Counted from the stretch's first letter, positions 26,026 to 35,888 are shown. The stretch: DNA of 64,000 bases from a bacterium (GCA_030427525.1 JAUIBD010000001.1:82628-146627), one strand, 5' to 3'. Program-made: numbers and translations. The notes: a model not told the origin generated them from the sequence alone.

Positions 26026-27048
26026 TTACACTTTCTTCTCGCTGTGGTCGGGGAAATCCAGATGCCTTTTCGCTTTGTTGGTTACCACACGGCCACGCGG
26101 TGTTCGTTCAATAAAGCCAATCTGCATAAGGTAAGGCTCGTAGAAGTCTTCTATGGTTGTTTGTTCGTCTCCTGTCAAAGCTGCAATAGTGCTTAGTCCT
26201 ACCGGCTTTTCACCGTAGTTCTGCAGAATACTGTTTAGCATCTGCCGGTCAGCAGGGTCCAAACCAAGTTCATCAATTTCTAAGAGCGCCAGAGCTTTCT
26301 CGGTCATGCGTGTATCAATAATTCCGTCACCGTTAATATCCGCATAGTCACGAACTCGTTTAAGTAAACGATTTGCGATTCGTGGCGTTAAACGCGCACG
26401 AGTTGAGAGTACTTTTGCAGAAGCGGGTTGTATATTTGCTTTTAAAATCCTAGCGGCACGGGTGATGATGGTCGATATTTCACTAGGTGTATAAAATTCA
26501 AGACGGTACAAGTGCCCAAACCTATCGCGCAGTGGTGCCGCTAAACTACCGGTTCGTGTTGTAGCACCAATCACTGTAAATCTTGGAAGATCTAGGCGAA
26601 TACTACGAGCAGCGGGGCCTTTGCCAATCACTATATCAAGTTTAAAATCTTCCATCGCACTATATAATACTTCCTCTACCGCTCGAGATAACCTGTGTAT
26701 TTCGTCGATAAATAGTATGTCACCGTCTGATAAGTTTGTTAGAATACTTGCTAAATCACCGGCTCGTTCTATTGCCGGGCCAGCAGTCACACGGAATCCA
26801 ACTCCCATTTCATTTGCGATCACATTTGCCATCGTGGTTTTGCCAAGTCCGGGAGGACCATATAGTAACACATGGTCAATTGGCTCGCCTCTTTTTTTAG
26901 CAGCAGCAATGGCAAGTTCTAAGTTTTTCTTTAGACGCTCTTGACCAACATATTCATCAAAGTTCTGCGGACGAAGTGTTATTTCAACCCGCTGCTCTTC
27001 GGCATCGTCATCTGAAACTGTCGTATTTACTATTCGATCAATTGCCAT
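26026..27048 (-). CDS. ruvB: Holliday junction helicase RuvB
   Basis: This 340-residue protein has RuvB motifs: [12 protein letters not shown], Walker [10 protein letters not shown], Walker [11 protein letters not shown], sensor [18 protein letters not shown] and the winged-helix end with [19 protein letters not shown]. It drives branch migration with RuvA. Three bases separate it from ruvA. Confidence 0.97.
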   Translation of the reverse strand: MAIDRIVNTTVSDDDAEEQRVEITLRPQNFDEYVGQERLKKNLELAIAAAKKRGEPIDHVLLYGPPGLGKTTMANVIANEMGVGFRVTAGPAIERAGDLASILTNLSDGDILFIDEIHRLSRAVEEVLYSAMEDFKLDIVIGKGPAARSIRLDLPRFTVIGATTRTGSLAAPLRDRFGHLYRLEFYTPSEISTIITRAARILKANIQPASAKVLSTRARLTPRIANRLLKRVRDYADINGDGIIDTRMTEKALALLEIDELGLDPADRQMLNSILQNYGEKPVGLSTIAALTGDEQTTIEDFYEPYLMQIGFIERTPRGRVVTNKAKRHLDFPDHSEKKV

Positions 27049-27051
27049 ATG

Positions 27052-27624
27052 CTACGATTTTAATGCCTCGGTAACTCTTTTGCTTGTAGACAAAGCAGGG
27101 TCAACACCTTCCAATGCTTTTGTTGCATCAGCAAGCGTATAGCCAAGTGCTATTAATGCTTCAAGTGCTTCGTCACTAGTGTTTAGCTCAGTTTGAACAG
27201 GTGTCGTAGTGCTGTATTGCGTCGGCAAACCAACCTTATCTGCCAAGTCTACTACAACTCTTTCTGCTGATTTTTTACCCACCCCGTTTGCTTTTGCTAC
27301 AAAGCTAGAATCCGAATTTGCAATAGCATTACGAACCATTTCGGCATTTCCCAAACTCAATATTGCCAGTGCTGCTTTAGGACCAACTCCTTGGACAGTT
27401 ATTAGCAATTCGAATAATTTTTTTGCTGCAAGTGTCGAAAAACCAAACAGCTCTTCAGCTTGTTCACGAACATGGTGGTAAGTATAGAGTTTTACCTCTT
27501 CGTCGAGCAAAAGTTCTTCGTAATCACCAAGAGCTACTGTTACTTCATAGCCGACACCAGCAACATCAATAATAACCGAATTAGCAATTTTTTCTGCCAC
27601 CTTACCGTGCACGTGTGCAATCAT
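27052..27624 (-). CDS. ruvA: Holliday junction binding protein RuvA
   Basis: This 190-residue protein has the OB fold MIAHVHGKV...VIIDVAGVGYEV, helix-hairpin-helix VQGVGPKAALAIL and KANGVGKKSAERVVVDL, and a C-terminal domain III with ALEALIALGYTLADA. A GGAG lies 8 nt before the ATG, and TACTAT further upstream is a likely -10, so this one has a short leader. Confidence 0.96.
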   Translation of the reverse strand: MIAHVHGKVAEKIANSVIIDVAGVGYEVTVALGDYEELLLDEEVKLYTYHHVREQAEELFGFSTLAAKKLFELLITVQGVGPKAALAILSLGNAEMVRNAIANSDSSFVAKANGVGKKSAERVVVDLADKVGLPTQYSTTTPVQTELNTSDEALEALIALGYTLADATKALEGVDPALSTSKRVTEALKS

Positions 27625-27658
27625 TTAATCTCCAAACATTTGTTTATAGTATGCCACA

Positions 27659-29965
27659 CTACGGTTCTGTGGCTGGTGTTTGGCCAGCGGCACATCCGAC
27701 CGCATCGACCGTCTCGCCTTCTGGCGTTGCTGGACACTGGTCAATATCATTTGTTACACCATCATTATCATCATCAACTGTACTTGGGTCAACACAATTC
27801 GGGTCGTTCGCGGCAAGCTCTTCGAGGCCAGCGTATTCACACATTTCGACAACACAGTCTGGGTCAGACGCTTTTAGATCTTCCTTACCAGAGATTGCAC
27901 ACATTTCTGTTTCGGTGTCTTTCTTCTTTATGGTATCTTTTTTCTTTTCTGTTTTCTTACATTCTTTCGGAACATTGTTGCTAAGGAATACGTCTGTCAA
28001 TGTACCAACTTCTGTACAAACTGTCGCCTTTGTGATGCCAGAAGGCTGAACGAACTTTGGAGATTTTGTACCTATTGCAGCGCTCATCATTTCTCGCCAT
28101 ATTGGTCCTGCCATACCAGAGCCGCCGTTATACATCGGCGCATTGTCATTATTACCTACCCAAACACCCACTGCTATATCTGGAGTGTAGCCTATCGTCC
28201 AAGCATCTCGGTTTTCGTCGGTGGTACCTGTCTTTACTGCAGCTGTTTTTACCTGATAGTCACTGCCGTATACAGTTAACGAACTTCCGAATATACGGCT
28301 TCTCGTTGTGTTATCTGCTAATATATCCGAGATCAAGTAAGCACCTTGCTCGCTTATCGCTTTGTGACTTTTCTTGTCTGCCGTAAAGATACTATCATCA
28401 TATTTGTCTTTAATGCTTTCAATACTTGCGTAATCATACTGTTCACCTGCGTTGGCAAAACCCGCATAGGCGTTTGTCATCTCGACTAATGGTACTTCAG
28501 CTGCACCTAGTGCGAGTGCCAGTCCATAGTTATTATCTTCATCTAGCGTAGTGATTCCTAGGTCTTTTGCAGCTTGCACACTTCCGTCAATGCCTACTTT
28601 TTGCATTACTCGTACTGCTGGTATGTTTAGCGACCAGTCTAAAGCCTGGCGTACCGTTACATTACCCCTATAGCTCCGGTCGGCATTTTGAGGGCGGAAG
28701 TCTCCAAGGTCTGTAATAGGTGCGTCATCAAATACAGTAACTGGAGTGACTTTACCGTCTGCAAGCGCCTTGCTGTAATAAATCGGCTTGAAGCTCGAGC
28801 CTGGCTGACGGGCAGTGGTTACCATATTCACTTTTCCATAATTCGTATCAGTATAATCATAGCTACCTACCAAAGCACGAATACCACCACTCTTAGGGTC
28901 AATGGCTACGAGGCTTGCGTTTGAGCCACCCTGCGATTGAATAAATGGCATGCCATCGTCAACACTACGATTAGCTGCTTCTTGTAGGTTCAAATCTAGT
29001 GTTGTAGTAACCTGAAAGCCCGAACGAGTCACCTTTTCTTCGCCATATTTTTCATACAACTGATTTAGAATCATTTCGGTAAAGTGTGGTGCCTCGTTAT
29101 TGATACCAGAACTTGCTTTTTTATACTTCAATTTTTGCGCTAAGGCTGATTCTTTCTGTGCTTCGGTAATATACCCATTCTCTACCATGCGACTCAGCAC
29201 CGTTGTTTGGCGTTCTTTAGCTAGTTCAGGGTCACCTGAAACAGGAGAATAGGCACTTGGAGCTGGTAAAACGCCAATCAACATAGAGCTTTCAGCTAGT
29301 GTGAGTTGGCTCGGTTTCTTGCCAAAATACACCCTCGCTGCAGATTCAATTCCGAATGCATTTTCACCGTAATATACCGAGTTTAGGTACATATCTAAAA
29401 TCTGATCCTTGCTGTAGCGCTGCTCGATCGCCATTGCGATTACTAGTTCTTGGTACTTCCGTAGTATTGTTTGGTTTTTTGTTAGCAGTGTATTTTTTGC
29501 CAGTTGCTGAGTAATTGTAGAGCCACCGCCAGCGATACTTCGAGTAACAATGTTCGCGTATAGTGAACGAATTATACTAAAAATTGAAAACCCACCATGT
29601 TTATAAAAATCCTTATCTTCACTCGCTACTAAAGCATCTTCTGTCACATCTGATATCTCTGAGAGTGGTACAAGGTCTCGGTGCTTGGCATTTTCTGTGC
29701 TAAAGAAAATCTTGCCGCGTTTGTCCATCAACACAACGCCTGTATTGTTCTTGTTTAGTAGCCTATCAATGTCTGAGATGTCGTTGTAGTAGTAAATATA
29801 AGTCAAAATTGGAGTGATTATCAAAAACGCCGAAATAGGCCCAGTTACTACTGCAATCTTTTGCCAACGCTTTAATTTTTTCCACCAATCATGGCGTCGT
29901 TTTAGAAAACGTCTAGTAGCGCGGAGTGGTCCGCGCTTTTTAGTATATTTTCCCTGTCTGTACAT
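27659..29965 (-). CDS. class A penicillin-binding protein (PBP1A-type)
   Basis: This 768-residue enzyme has a basic cytoplasmic tail, a membrane helix (about residues 40-60), a GT51 glycosyltransferase domain (EDKDFYKHGG, GGGSTITQQLAKN) and a transpeptidase domain with SSFK, SLN and KTGTTDE motifs. It polymerises and cross-links peptidoglycan outside the membrane. The last ~110 residues are unusual: cysteine pairs followed by DDDNDGVTNDIDQCP, a thrombospondin type 3-like calcium repeat, which may anchor it to the envelope. TATAAT (minus strand, 29973-29978) lies 7 nt before the ATG. Confidence 0.93.
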   Translation of the reverse strand: MYRQGKYTKKRGPLRATRRFLKRRHDWWKKLKRWQKIAVVTGPISAFLIITPILTYIYYYNDISDIDRLLNKNNTGVVLMDKRGKIFFSTENAKHRDLVPLSEISDVTEDALVASEDKDFYKHGGFSIFSIIRSLYANIVTRSIAGGGSTITQQLAKNTLLTKNQTILRKYQELVIAMAIEQRYSKDQILDMYLNSVYYGENAFGIESAARVYFGKKPSQLTLAESSMLIGVLPAPSAYSPVSGDPELAKERQTTVLSRMVENGYITEAQKESALAQKLKYKKASSGINNEAPHFTEMILNQLYEKYGEEKVTRSGFQVTTTLDLNLQEAANRSVDDGMPFIQSQGGSNASLVAIDPKSGGIRALVGSYDYTDTNYGKVNMVTTARQPGSSFKPIYYSKALADGKVTPVTVFDDAPITDLGDFRPQNADRSYRGNVTVRQALDWSLNIPAVRVMQKVGIDGSVQAAKDLGITTLDEDNNYGLALALGAAEVPLVEMTNAYAGFANAGEQYDYASIESIKDKYDDSIFTADKKSHKAISEQGAYLISDILADNTTRSRIFGSSLTVYGSDYQVKTAAVKTGTTDENRDAWTIGYTPDIAVGVWVGNNDNAPMYNGGSGMAGPIWREMMSAAIGTKSPKFVQPSGITKATVCTEVGTLTDVFLSNNVPKECKKTEKKKDTIKKKDTETEMCAISGKEDLKASDPDCVVEMCEYAGLEELAANDPNCVDPSTVDDDNDGVTNDIDQCPATPEGETVDAVGCAAGQTPATEP

Positions 29966-29994
29966 CTTTTCTATTATACCAAATTTTCTTAAAT

Positions 29995-30028
29995 CAAGTG
30001 CTGCTCAAAGGGGACAGAGCAGCACTTG
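29995..30028 (-). terminator. hairpin after the small secreted protein gene
   Basis: CAAGTGCTGCTC and GAGCAGCACTTG form a perfect 12-bp stem with a ten-base loop just past the stop at 30054. The following T-run is weak (ATTT), so it may act as a 3' stabiliser as well as a terminator. Confidence 0.65.
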
Positions 30029-30053
30029 GTCGGAAGTGTGGAGCTATTTCGTC

Positions 30054-30530
30054 TTACTGGTCATCGTTGTCACTGTGTGGACCACCCGGACCGCGCGGCG
30101 GCATACCCATTACTGATTTATCAATATTCTGTGCGTCCATCCATTTGCGTAACTTCTCCATTAAGTTATGCATCTTCTTATGATTCGCCTGATTCTTTTT
30201 TCCTTCATGCAGCTTGTCCATCTGTGACCATACATCAGTTATATGGTTGTACTGACTTTGAGAAATTTTACCATCGCTGAGCGCTGACTTTAAGGCTGCT
30301 TCACGATCTGATTTCATCTCTTTTTCGTGAGTAGCATGTACGTCGTCAAAAACTGCCTGGACTTCACTCTCATTCAAATTAAATTTGCTTACGAGTTTAT
30401 CAATTAGGCTTTGTTCAGGATTGTTCGTATCACCAGATAACGCAGAAGTAGTGGCCGTAATGCCCATTCCTGCCGCGCTTATCGTCATAACGCCCGCTCC
30501 GATTAGTAGTGCTTGCTTTGTCTTGTTCAC
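30054..30530 (-). CDS. small secreted helical protein
   Basis: I do not recognise this 158-residue protein. It has a signal peptide (KTKQALLIGAGVMTISAAGMG...TSALSG), a charged helical body with QSLIDKLVSKFNLNESEVQAVFDDV and ALSDGKISQSQYNHITDVWSQMDKL, and a flexible PPRGPGGPHSDNDD tail. The pattern (a two-step DGKI...Q motif) resembles short exported proteins of unknown role. The start is GTG with AGGAG upstream. A long inverted repeat overlaps its promoter. Confidence 0.65.
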   Translation of the reverse strand: MNKTKQALLIGAGVMTISAAGMGITATTSALSGDTNNPEQSLIDKLVSKFNLNESEVQAVFDDVHATHEKEMKSDREAALKSALSDGKISQSQYNHITDVWSQMDKLHEGKKNQANHKKMHNLMEKLRKWMDAQNIDKSVMGMPPRGPGGPHSDNDDQ

Positions 30531-30548
30531 TTGATCTCCTGTTTAGGG

Positions 30549-30583
30549 TTGGTATAGGATCCTACGATTAGGTACTATACCAA
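30549..30583. promoter_or_regulatory. inverted repeat over the promoter of the secreted protein gene
   Basis: TTGGTATAG and CTATACCAA form a perfect 9-bp inverted repeat separated by 17 bp; inside lie CCTA/TAGG arms and an AGGATCCT palindrome. A minus-strand TATAGT -10 is part of the repeat, so it looks like an operator rather than an RNA hairpin. Confidence 0.55.
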
Positions 30584-30608
30584 GCCTTTCTGACAGAAAA
30601 CTGAATGA

Positions 30609-31085
30609 CTAAAGTGTTCGAGACATCATCTGGTGGGTAATTGCTGCCGCTAGCGCGTCCGCAGCATCGTCAGGCTTTGGAACTTCTTTCAAGTTTAGCT
30701 GCATACGAACCATTTCTTGCATTTGCTTTTTGTCAGCTTTGCCGTAACCAGTCAGGGTCTGTTTAATTTGCATCGGTGTATACTCCGCTATCGGCAGTCG
30801 TGCTTTTCTGCCAGCTAGCATAGCAACGCCGCGCGCATGCGAAACGCTCATGGCCGTTGTTACGTTTCGGGCGAAAAATAGATGCTCAATACTCATCACG
30901 TCTGGTTTTGTTTCTTCAATTATTTCTGTTAGGCCATCAAATATTTCTTCGAGTCGTTCGTCTAGCGGTGTGTGTGCTGGGGTACGTATTACGCCTGCAG
31001 TCACCAGCACACTTTTTCCCCGCTTCGCATCTACTACGCCAAAGCCTAGTATTCCCGTACCTGGGTCTATGCCGATAATTCTCAT
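30609..31085 (-). CDS. ruvC: Holliday junction resolvase RuvC
   Basis: This 158-residue nuclease has RuvC acidic residues in IIGIDPGTGILGFGVV, MSIEHLFFARN and the late DDAADALAAAI, plus GYGKADKKQM. It cuts Holliday junctions processed by RuvAB. It lies apart from ruvAB, in an operon with an S51 peptidase whose stop overlaps the ruvC ATG by 4 nt. Confidence 0.96.
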   Translation of the reverse strand: MRIIGIDPGTGILGFGVVDAKRGKSVLVTAGVIRTPAHTPLDERLEEIFDGLTEIIEETKPDVMSIEHLFFARNVTTAMSVSHARGVAMLAGRKARLPIAEYTPMQIKQTLTGYGKADKKQMQEMVRMQLNLKEVPKPDDAADALAAAITHQMMSRTL

Positions 31086-31729
31086 GTCAGCAGCTCTTTC
31101 TTGTTACCATCTACTACATACACTTCACCATCACGCAGTGCTATATACTCCAAGCATTCCCGTTCATAATATGCAATCAACGCATCGGACTCTAGATCTG
31201 CCCATCCAGATTTATAGTGCGGTACTAGCTGTACATCGACAAGCCCAAGTCCATCCCATAGTACTTCCGATTCATATCCGTCTGGAATAAAGTTTGCATC
31301 GTCCCACTCCTCGCAGCCACGAAGCGTTTTCGTAAGAATCATCATGCCCGCGCTAGAGCCACCGTACAATAGCCTATCTGCTTTTATAGATTCCAGAATT
31401 AACGTATCGAAACCGCTGTACGCATAGGCCTTGCGCAGTAAGAACTCATTGCCACCACTCGCCCATATGAATGAAGTCTTGTCTATCAGTTCTTTCAGAT
31501 CTTCCTGTGAGTCGAAATAGTTCCTGAGGTCCAACTCTTTTGCGTCAAACCCAGCTTCTTTAAACCCCTTAATCTTCTCCGCTACGTCAGCAGTCCGCTC
31601 GGATAGTGTGTAATAATCTTTGGCGTTATTGATAAAAAGGACTTTGTTGCTGCTGCCCGCCATATCATGAAGTCGTTGCCAATGCGGCTTTATGGTCAGT
31701 ACTCCGCTTGAAGACAAGAATAATCGCAT
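31082..31729 (-). CDS. peptidase E-like S51 peptidase
   Basis: This 215-residue protein resembles peptidase E/cyanophycinase: VLFINNAKDYY, FIWASGGNEFLLRKA, nucleophile Ser in LLYGGSSAGMM (near residue 124) and His in QLVPHYKSGW. S51 enzymes cleave dipeptides beginning with Asp. The ATG lies 6 nt after TATACT, a leaderless start, and ruvC follows by a 4-nt overlap. Confidence 0.85.
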   Translation of the reverse strand: MRLFLSSSGVLTIKPHWQRLHDMAGSSNKVLFINNAKDYYTLSERTADVAEKIKGFKEAGFDAKELDLRNYFDSQEDLKELIDKTSFIWASGGNEFLLRKAYAYSGFDTLILESIKADRLLYGGSSAGMMILTKTLRGCEEWDDANFIPDGYESEVLWDGLGLVDVQLVPHYKSGWADLESDALIAYYERECLEYIALRDGEVYVVDGNKKELLT

Positions 31730-31743
31730 AGTTTAAGTATACG

Positions 31744-33618
31744 CTACTTACCGAGAGGCATAAACGAGCTAGCTTTGCGTATAATACTGGCTACTTCCCT
31801 ACGCCACTCCCAACCTGCATACCCAGCTGCAATCATTCCTACGCCACCAAATGCCCACCAACCAATCGTACCTTGCCCCGCGTCGGCAATTGCTTCCACT
31901 GGAAAGTCGGCGTTTATATTCTTTACGATGTTGCGACAGCGGTTGGTATCTGGGTTACGTTCTTGATTCGGCGCACATGGCTTTAACGTGCTCGACGCAC
32001 TGGCTAATGATCGACAACGATTCGTCTCGGGACTGCGATACTGGCCTACTTTACATGGTGTTAGTGCGCTTGCTGACGCTACATTTCTGCAGCGATTTGT
32101 TTCGGGGCTACGGTACTGAGTTGGCAAGCAGGGTGTTAGTGTATCTTCAGCAACAATTTTGTTACATCGTCCACTCTCGAGGTTGCGCACATACCCAGTT
32201 TCACATGGTGGATATGCTGCATAAGAATTCGAACTCCCTGGCGTAACAATAAATGTTTGTAGCCATGTGCCACCTACTAACGCAAACGAGGTGTCTTCAT
32301 CAAGATCTTCATAATTTCTCGCGTCAACCTCTGACAAACCATCTGAACTAAGTACATACACAGTGCCTGATGTCGTCTTTGTAAGAGATAGGTTCGTACT
32401 TTCAATTGGAATTGCTAAATATCCGCCTGTGGCTAATAATGTGTTATCTGGAAATACATAACTATCTGTTTGGCTACGATTCGTCTGCAATTGACATCCA
32501 GAAATATCTATAGCTTCTGGTGTGCTGTTATAGACTTCGATAAATTGCGGCAAGTAGTTCGCGCCAATTTCGGATAATTTTAGACCATCACACTGGTTCA
32601 CTACGCCGCCCGATGCAAACTGATTCTCTTGATCATATGGTGTAGGGTATTTTGTCCACTGCCAGCTACCATTGCTGGCATTATAAGAATAGCTCCAGCC
32701 AGCATGACCCGAACTTGATGGATATGCTACGACAGTATCATCATATAGTGAGATACCGTAGACATCTTCAATCCATACCCAACTGCCACTGTTCGTCAAA
32801 CCAATTGGTAGTGCCGCGTACGCAGCTGGTGGTAATAGTCCATTAGGATAAATCGTATTATTGCTCGTAGCGCTCTGTCCAGCGGCACCAACTCTTAAAC
32901 GAAGAAGTGATAGGTCGATAGGCGTATCACTAATGTTTTGTACTTTTACATAATCACTGCAAAGAAGGCTCGTTGACCCAGGTGAACAAGTCGCTGCTTC
33001 TGGATATACTTCGACAATTTGCAGCGGACTTGTGCTTGGTGGTTCATACAACTCATCTTGTTCTAGCACCAAACTATTGCCAGGCACAAATGCTGAAAAC
33101 GTTGATAAAAAGTTACCCGTTGAGCCTGAAACATTACGTGCAAAATAGTATGTTGCAGGTGCTGTGGCAACATTTACTGTGCTACCTGAGACGCTGATTA
33201 CCACTACGTGTTCATTAAAATTACTGCCAAGTGGGGGTGTTAGCTTCAGCAGTGAAGCCCGTGGATCTGCCGGGCTTTCTGGGGGCGTAAACGTAAACGT
33301 TGCACTAGGTACTATAGTGGGGTCTGCTACAATAATTTTCTTGTGTGCTGGTAATAAACCGTTCAATGAATCACTCACCCAAATACCCGGTGACCATTCA
33401 AATGATACGTTCCATCCATCCAAACTAGCAATCTCATTTGAGTTATTGGTAACTTGTACATAGCGAAGTGTGTGTCCGCTGAAGGAATAGCCAGTAATCA
33501 TAAATGGACCGTCAATTAGTGGCTGCGCCGTAGGAGCTGTTTCGATCGCATGCGCAGTAGGAGCTGCTATTTGCATTACTAACGCACATACCGCCAACAA
33601 CTTGCCAAGCCGCTTCAT
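31744..33618 (-). CDS. lamin-tail-domain surface protein with Cys repeats
   Basis: This 624-residue protein has a signal peptide and about three lamin-tail (LTD)-like beta domains, e.g. GYSFSGHTLRYVQVTNNSNEIASL, LQIVEVYPEAATC...DYVKVQNIS and LKLSEIGANYLPQFIEVYNS. Four ~25-residue cysteine repeats follow (pattern C-x5-R[SN]P-x-TNRCR), then a C-terminal membrane helix (WWAFGGVGMIAAGYAGW) and a short basic tail. It is probably exposed on the cell surface and held by its C terminus. TACAAT lies 11 nt before the ATG. Confidence 0.8.
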   Translation of the reverse strand: MKRLGKLLAVCALVMQIAAPTAHAIETAPTAQPLIDGPFMITGYSFSGHTLRYVQVTNNSNEIASLDGWNVSFEWSPGIWVSDSLNGLLPAHKKIIVADPTIVPSATFTFTPPESPADPRASLLKLTPPLGSNFNEHVVVISVSGSTVNVATAPATYYFARNVSGSTGNFLSTFSAFVPGNSLVLEQDELYEPPSTSPLQIVEVYPEAATCSPGSTSLLCSDYVKVQNISDTPIDLSLLRLRVGAAGQSATSNNTIYPNGLLPPAAYAALPIGLTNSGSWVWIEDVYGISLYDDTVVAYPSSSGHAGWSYSYNASNGSWQWTKYPTPYDQENQFASGGVVNQCDGLKLSEIGANYLPQFIEVYNSTPEAIDISGCQLQTNRSQTDSYVFPDNTLLATGGYLAIPIESTNLSLTKTTSGTVYVLSSDGLSEVDARNYEDLDEDTSFALVGGTWLQTFIVTPGSSNSYAAYPPCETGYVRNLESGRCNKIVAEDTLTPCLPTQYRSPETNRCRNVASASALTPCKVGQYRSPETNRCRSLASASSTLKPCAPNQERNPDTNRCRNIVKNINADFPVEAIADAGQGTIGWWAFGGVGMIAAGYAGWEWRREVASIIRKASSFMPLGK

Positions 33619-33659
33619 AATTGTGACTAATTGTAGATGGTTATGCTAAAAATACAAGC

Positions 33660-34370
33660 TTATTTTAAGTCTGCATTCGTGTGTACATTCACCACATCAT
33701 CAAGATCGTCTAAGGCGTCTAATACTTTCATGACTTTTTCACTTGTTTCCTCGTCGGATATTTCGACTGGGGTGTTTGGCACATACTGAAGTTCTGCTTC
33801 TTCAACTTTCAGATCTGCATCAACAAGTGCTTTTCGTACCTTCATTAAATCTTTTGCATCGGTATACACAATAATCTCACCGTCTTCTTCACTAGCATCC
33901 TCCGCACCTGCATCGAGTATTGTCAGCAGTACATCTTCGCCCGTTTCCGCCACGCGTATCACACCTTTTCGTGTAAACTGAAACATCACGCTGCCTGCAT
34001 CAGCAATCCGTCCACCATTTTTCACCAACGCAGTCTTTACTTCTGGCAATGTTCGGTTTCGATTGTCTGTGGTGGTCTCAACAATTATTCCTACACCGCC
34101 TGGGCCGTATCCTTCGTAAGTCACTTCCTCCATAGCGGCAGCGTTCTTATCAGCAACTCGGTCGATACTGCGCTGAATGTTGTCTTTTGGCATATTTGCC
34201 TGACGGGCTTTTTCAATCGCCATAGCCAGCGCTGGGTTCATGTCTGGGTCGGTACCACTTCGTGCAGCTATAGCTATTTGGTTACCAATTTTCGTAAAAA
34301 CAGCACCACGCTTCGCGTCATTAGCACCTTTATCTCGTTTAATTTTTGACCATTTATTGTGTCCAGCCAT
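33660..34370 (-). CDS. YebC/PmpR-family protein
   Basis: This 236-residue protein matches YebC: AGHNKWSKIKRDKGANDAKRG at the start, NMPKDNIQRSID, YEGYGPGGVGIIVE and TDNRNRT. Family members bind DNA or help ribosomes at difficult sequences (YebC-type translation factors). AGGAG lies upstream of the ATG, and TATAAT about 40 nt further, so it has a normal leader. Confidence 0.95.
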   Translation of the reverse strand: MAGHNKWSKIKRDKGANDAKRGAVFTKIGNQIAIAARSGTDPDMNPALAMAIEKARQANMPKDNIQRSIDRVADKNAAAMEEVTYEGYGPGGVGIIVETTTDNRNRTLPEVKTALVKNGGRIADAGSVMFQFTRKGVIRVAETGEDVLLTILDAGAEDASEEDGEIIVYTDAKDLMKVRKALVDADLKVEEAELQYVPNTPVEISDEETSEKVMKVLDALDDLDDVVNVHTNADLK

Positions 34371-34430
34371 AAAGCTCCTAGCGAGTTAGAAATTATCGTA
34401 ATTAGTTTTATTATAACAGATATGAAGTGA

Positions 34431-35888
34431 CTACTCCACCAAGCTTGTCTTTGCTAGATCAAGTCGTGTTTTATGCCATAAATAAATCGTAATGGCTAGT
34501 AAGCCAGCGTAAACCAACAGGCCACCAAATGGGCTCAAAGATATTTCCTGGAGTGCCCAGGGAATGTTGCCAACAAACAAAATAGTCTGCGTCATATAGC
34601 CGAGAACTACCTCGGCAGGGAATCCAATAATCGTAGCCGCCGCAGGTACAAGCAACCCACCTATGCCCGCAATAAATGTTAATAGCATCGCTAGTGGCAC
34701 GAGCGGTAAGATAAGCAAATTAGCTATGGGTGCTATGACGCTATATTGGCCGAATGTTACTAAAAGAATTGGCAGTGTATAAAGCTGTGCGGCAATTGTT
34801 TCTATCATAATACGCCCAAGCGGTTGCTCTTTTTTATCACCAAAGAAATATGCGTTCATAAGTGGTGCGAGTATCATGACTCCTGCAAACGCTGCGAAAC
34901 TTAGCTGCCAACCAACATCTCCCCACGCGTAACTTGGATTAATTAGCACCGTAATAGCTACGGCAAACGGTAGTAGAACAAGTGGATGAAATTTACGACC
35001 ATAGTACCATGCAAGTAGGCTCAGCCCCGCCACCAACCCAGCGCGTGACATACTAGGGCTCATCCCCGTAATAGCAATGAAGCTCATTATCATTCCACCA
35101 GAAACTAAGAATGAGAGATACTTTGATATTTTTTCAAACAGACGTCTCGCTAGACGAACCAATATGGTCAAATTGTAGCCACTTGCAACTACGATATGGG
35201 TGAGGCCAGCAACTTTTAGAGCGGTAGCTAGATCTTCTGGTAAACCTCTTCTCTGACCTACCAAATAGCCTAAGCCGAGGCTTGTTTGCGGTTCTGAAGT
35301 TGCATTTACTACACCACTTGCGAACCAGTTGCGCACACTCAACGCTACATCACCTGGTGTTTCTCTATGAATTTTTGTAATGTCCGCGCTGTACATCGTC
35401 GCCGCAAATGTACCGAACCCTTTGTCTAACTTTCCCGAAACTGTAACGATGTCACTACGCTGTAGTTCTGCTTTGTTTGATGTAGTAACCCATACCATGC
35501 CCGATAAAGGATGATTACGTACAGTAATGTCTTTCAACCTGAGCACCAACTGGCCTCTTTTATTGGTTTCGGGGTCCTCACTAACCTTTCCTGACATCTG
35601 CACAGTAGCACCGTAAATTTGAGTATACTGCGAAAGTTCGCTTGCCTGAATTGAGCCTCGCCATAATCCAATAACCAAACCGCCGATGATAGCAAAGCTT
35701 ACCGCCCATACCCTTGCACGCCACAATGCGATTGCAACAAGCAGAATCCCTAACGTAAGCCAGCTAAAATACGAAAACAATGAGCTTTCCACGTTATGTA
35801 CAGCAACGATGCCTGCGAAAATTCCCACACATGCTGCAGCTATCTGCCACGAACTGTGCAGTCGTCGACGCAAGTAGATAAACAGCAT
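34431..35888 (-). CDS. comEC: ComEC-like DNA uptake channel, membrane part only
   Basis: This 485-residue protein has three N-terminal membrane helices, an OB-like DUF4131 region (VQMSGKVSEDPETNKRGQLVLRL) and the Competence domain with VASGYNLTILVR, ITGMSPSMSRAG and about nine helices. ComEC carries single-stranded DNA across the membrane in transformation. The metallo-beta-lactamase nuclease domain of full-length ComEC (about 700-800 residues) is absent. With the pilus genes and recA it makes DNA uptake plausible. TATACT lies 6 nt before the ATG. Confidence 0.88.
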   Translation of the reverse strand: MLFIYLRRRLHSSWQIAAACVGIFAGIVAVHNVESSLFSYFSWLTLGILLVAIALWRARVWAVSFAIIGGLVIGLWRGSIQASELSQYTQIYGATVQMSGKVSEDPETNKRGQLVLRLKDITVRNHPLSGMVWVTTSNKAELQRSDIVTVSGKLDKGFGTFAATMYSADITKIHRETPGDVALSVRNWFASGVVNATSEPQTSLGLGYLVGQRRGLPEDLATALKVAGLTHIVVASGYNLTILVRLARRLFEKISKYLSFLVSGGMIMSFIAITGMSPSMSRAGLVAGLSLLAWYYGRKFHPLVLLPFAVAITVLINPSYAWGDVGWQLSFAAFAGVMILAPLMNAYFFGDKKEQPLGRIMIETIAAQLYTLPILLVTFGQYSVIAPIANLLILPLVPLAMLLTFIAGIGGLLVPAAATIIGFPAEVVLGYMTQTILFVGNIPWALQEISLSPFGGLLVYAGLLAITIYLWHKTRLDLAKTSLVE

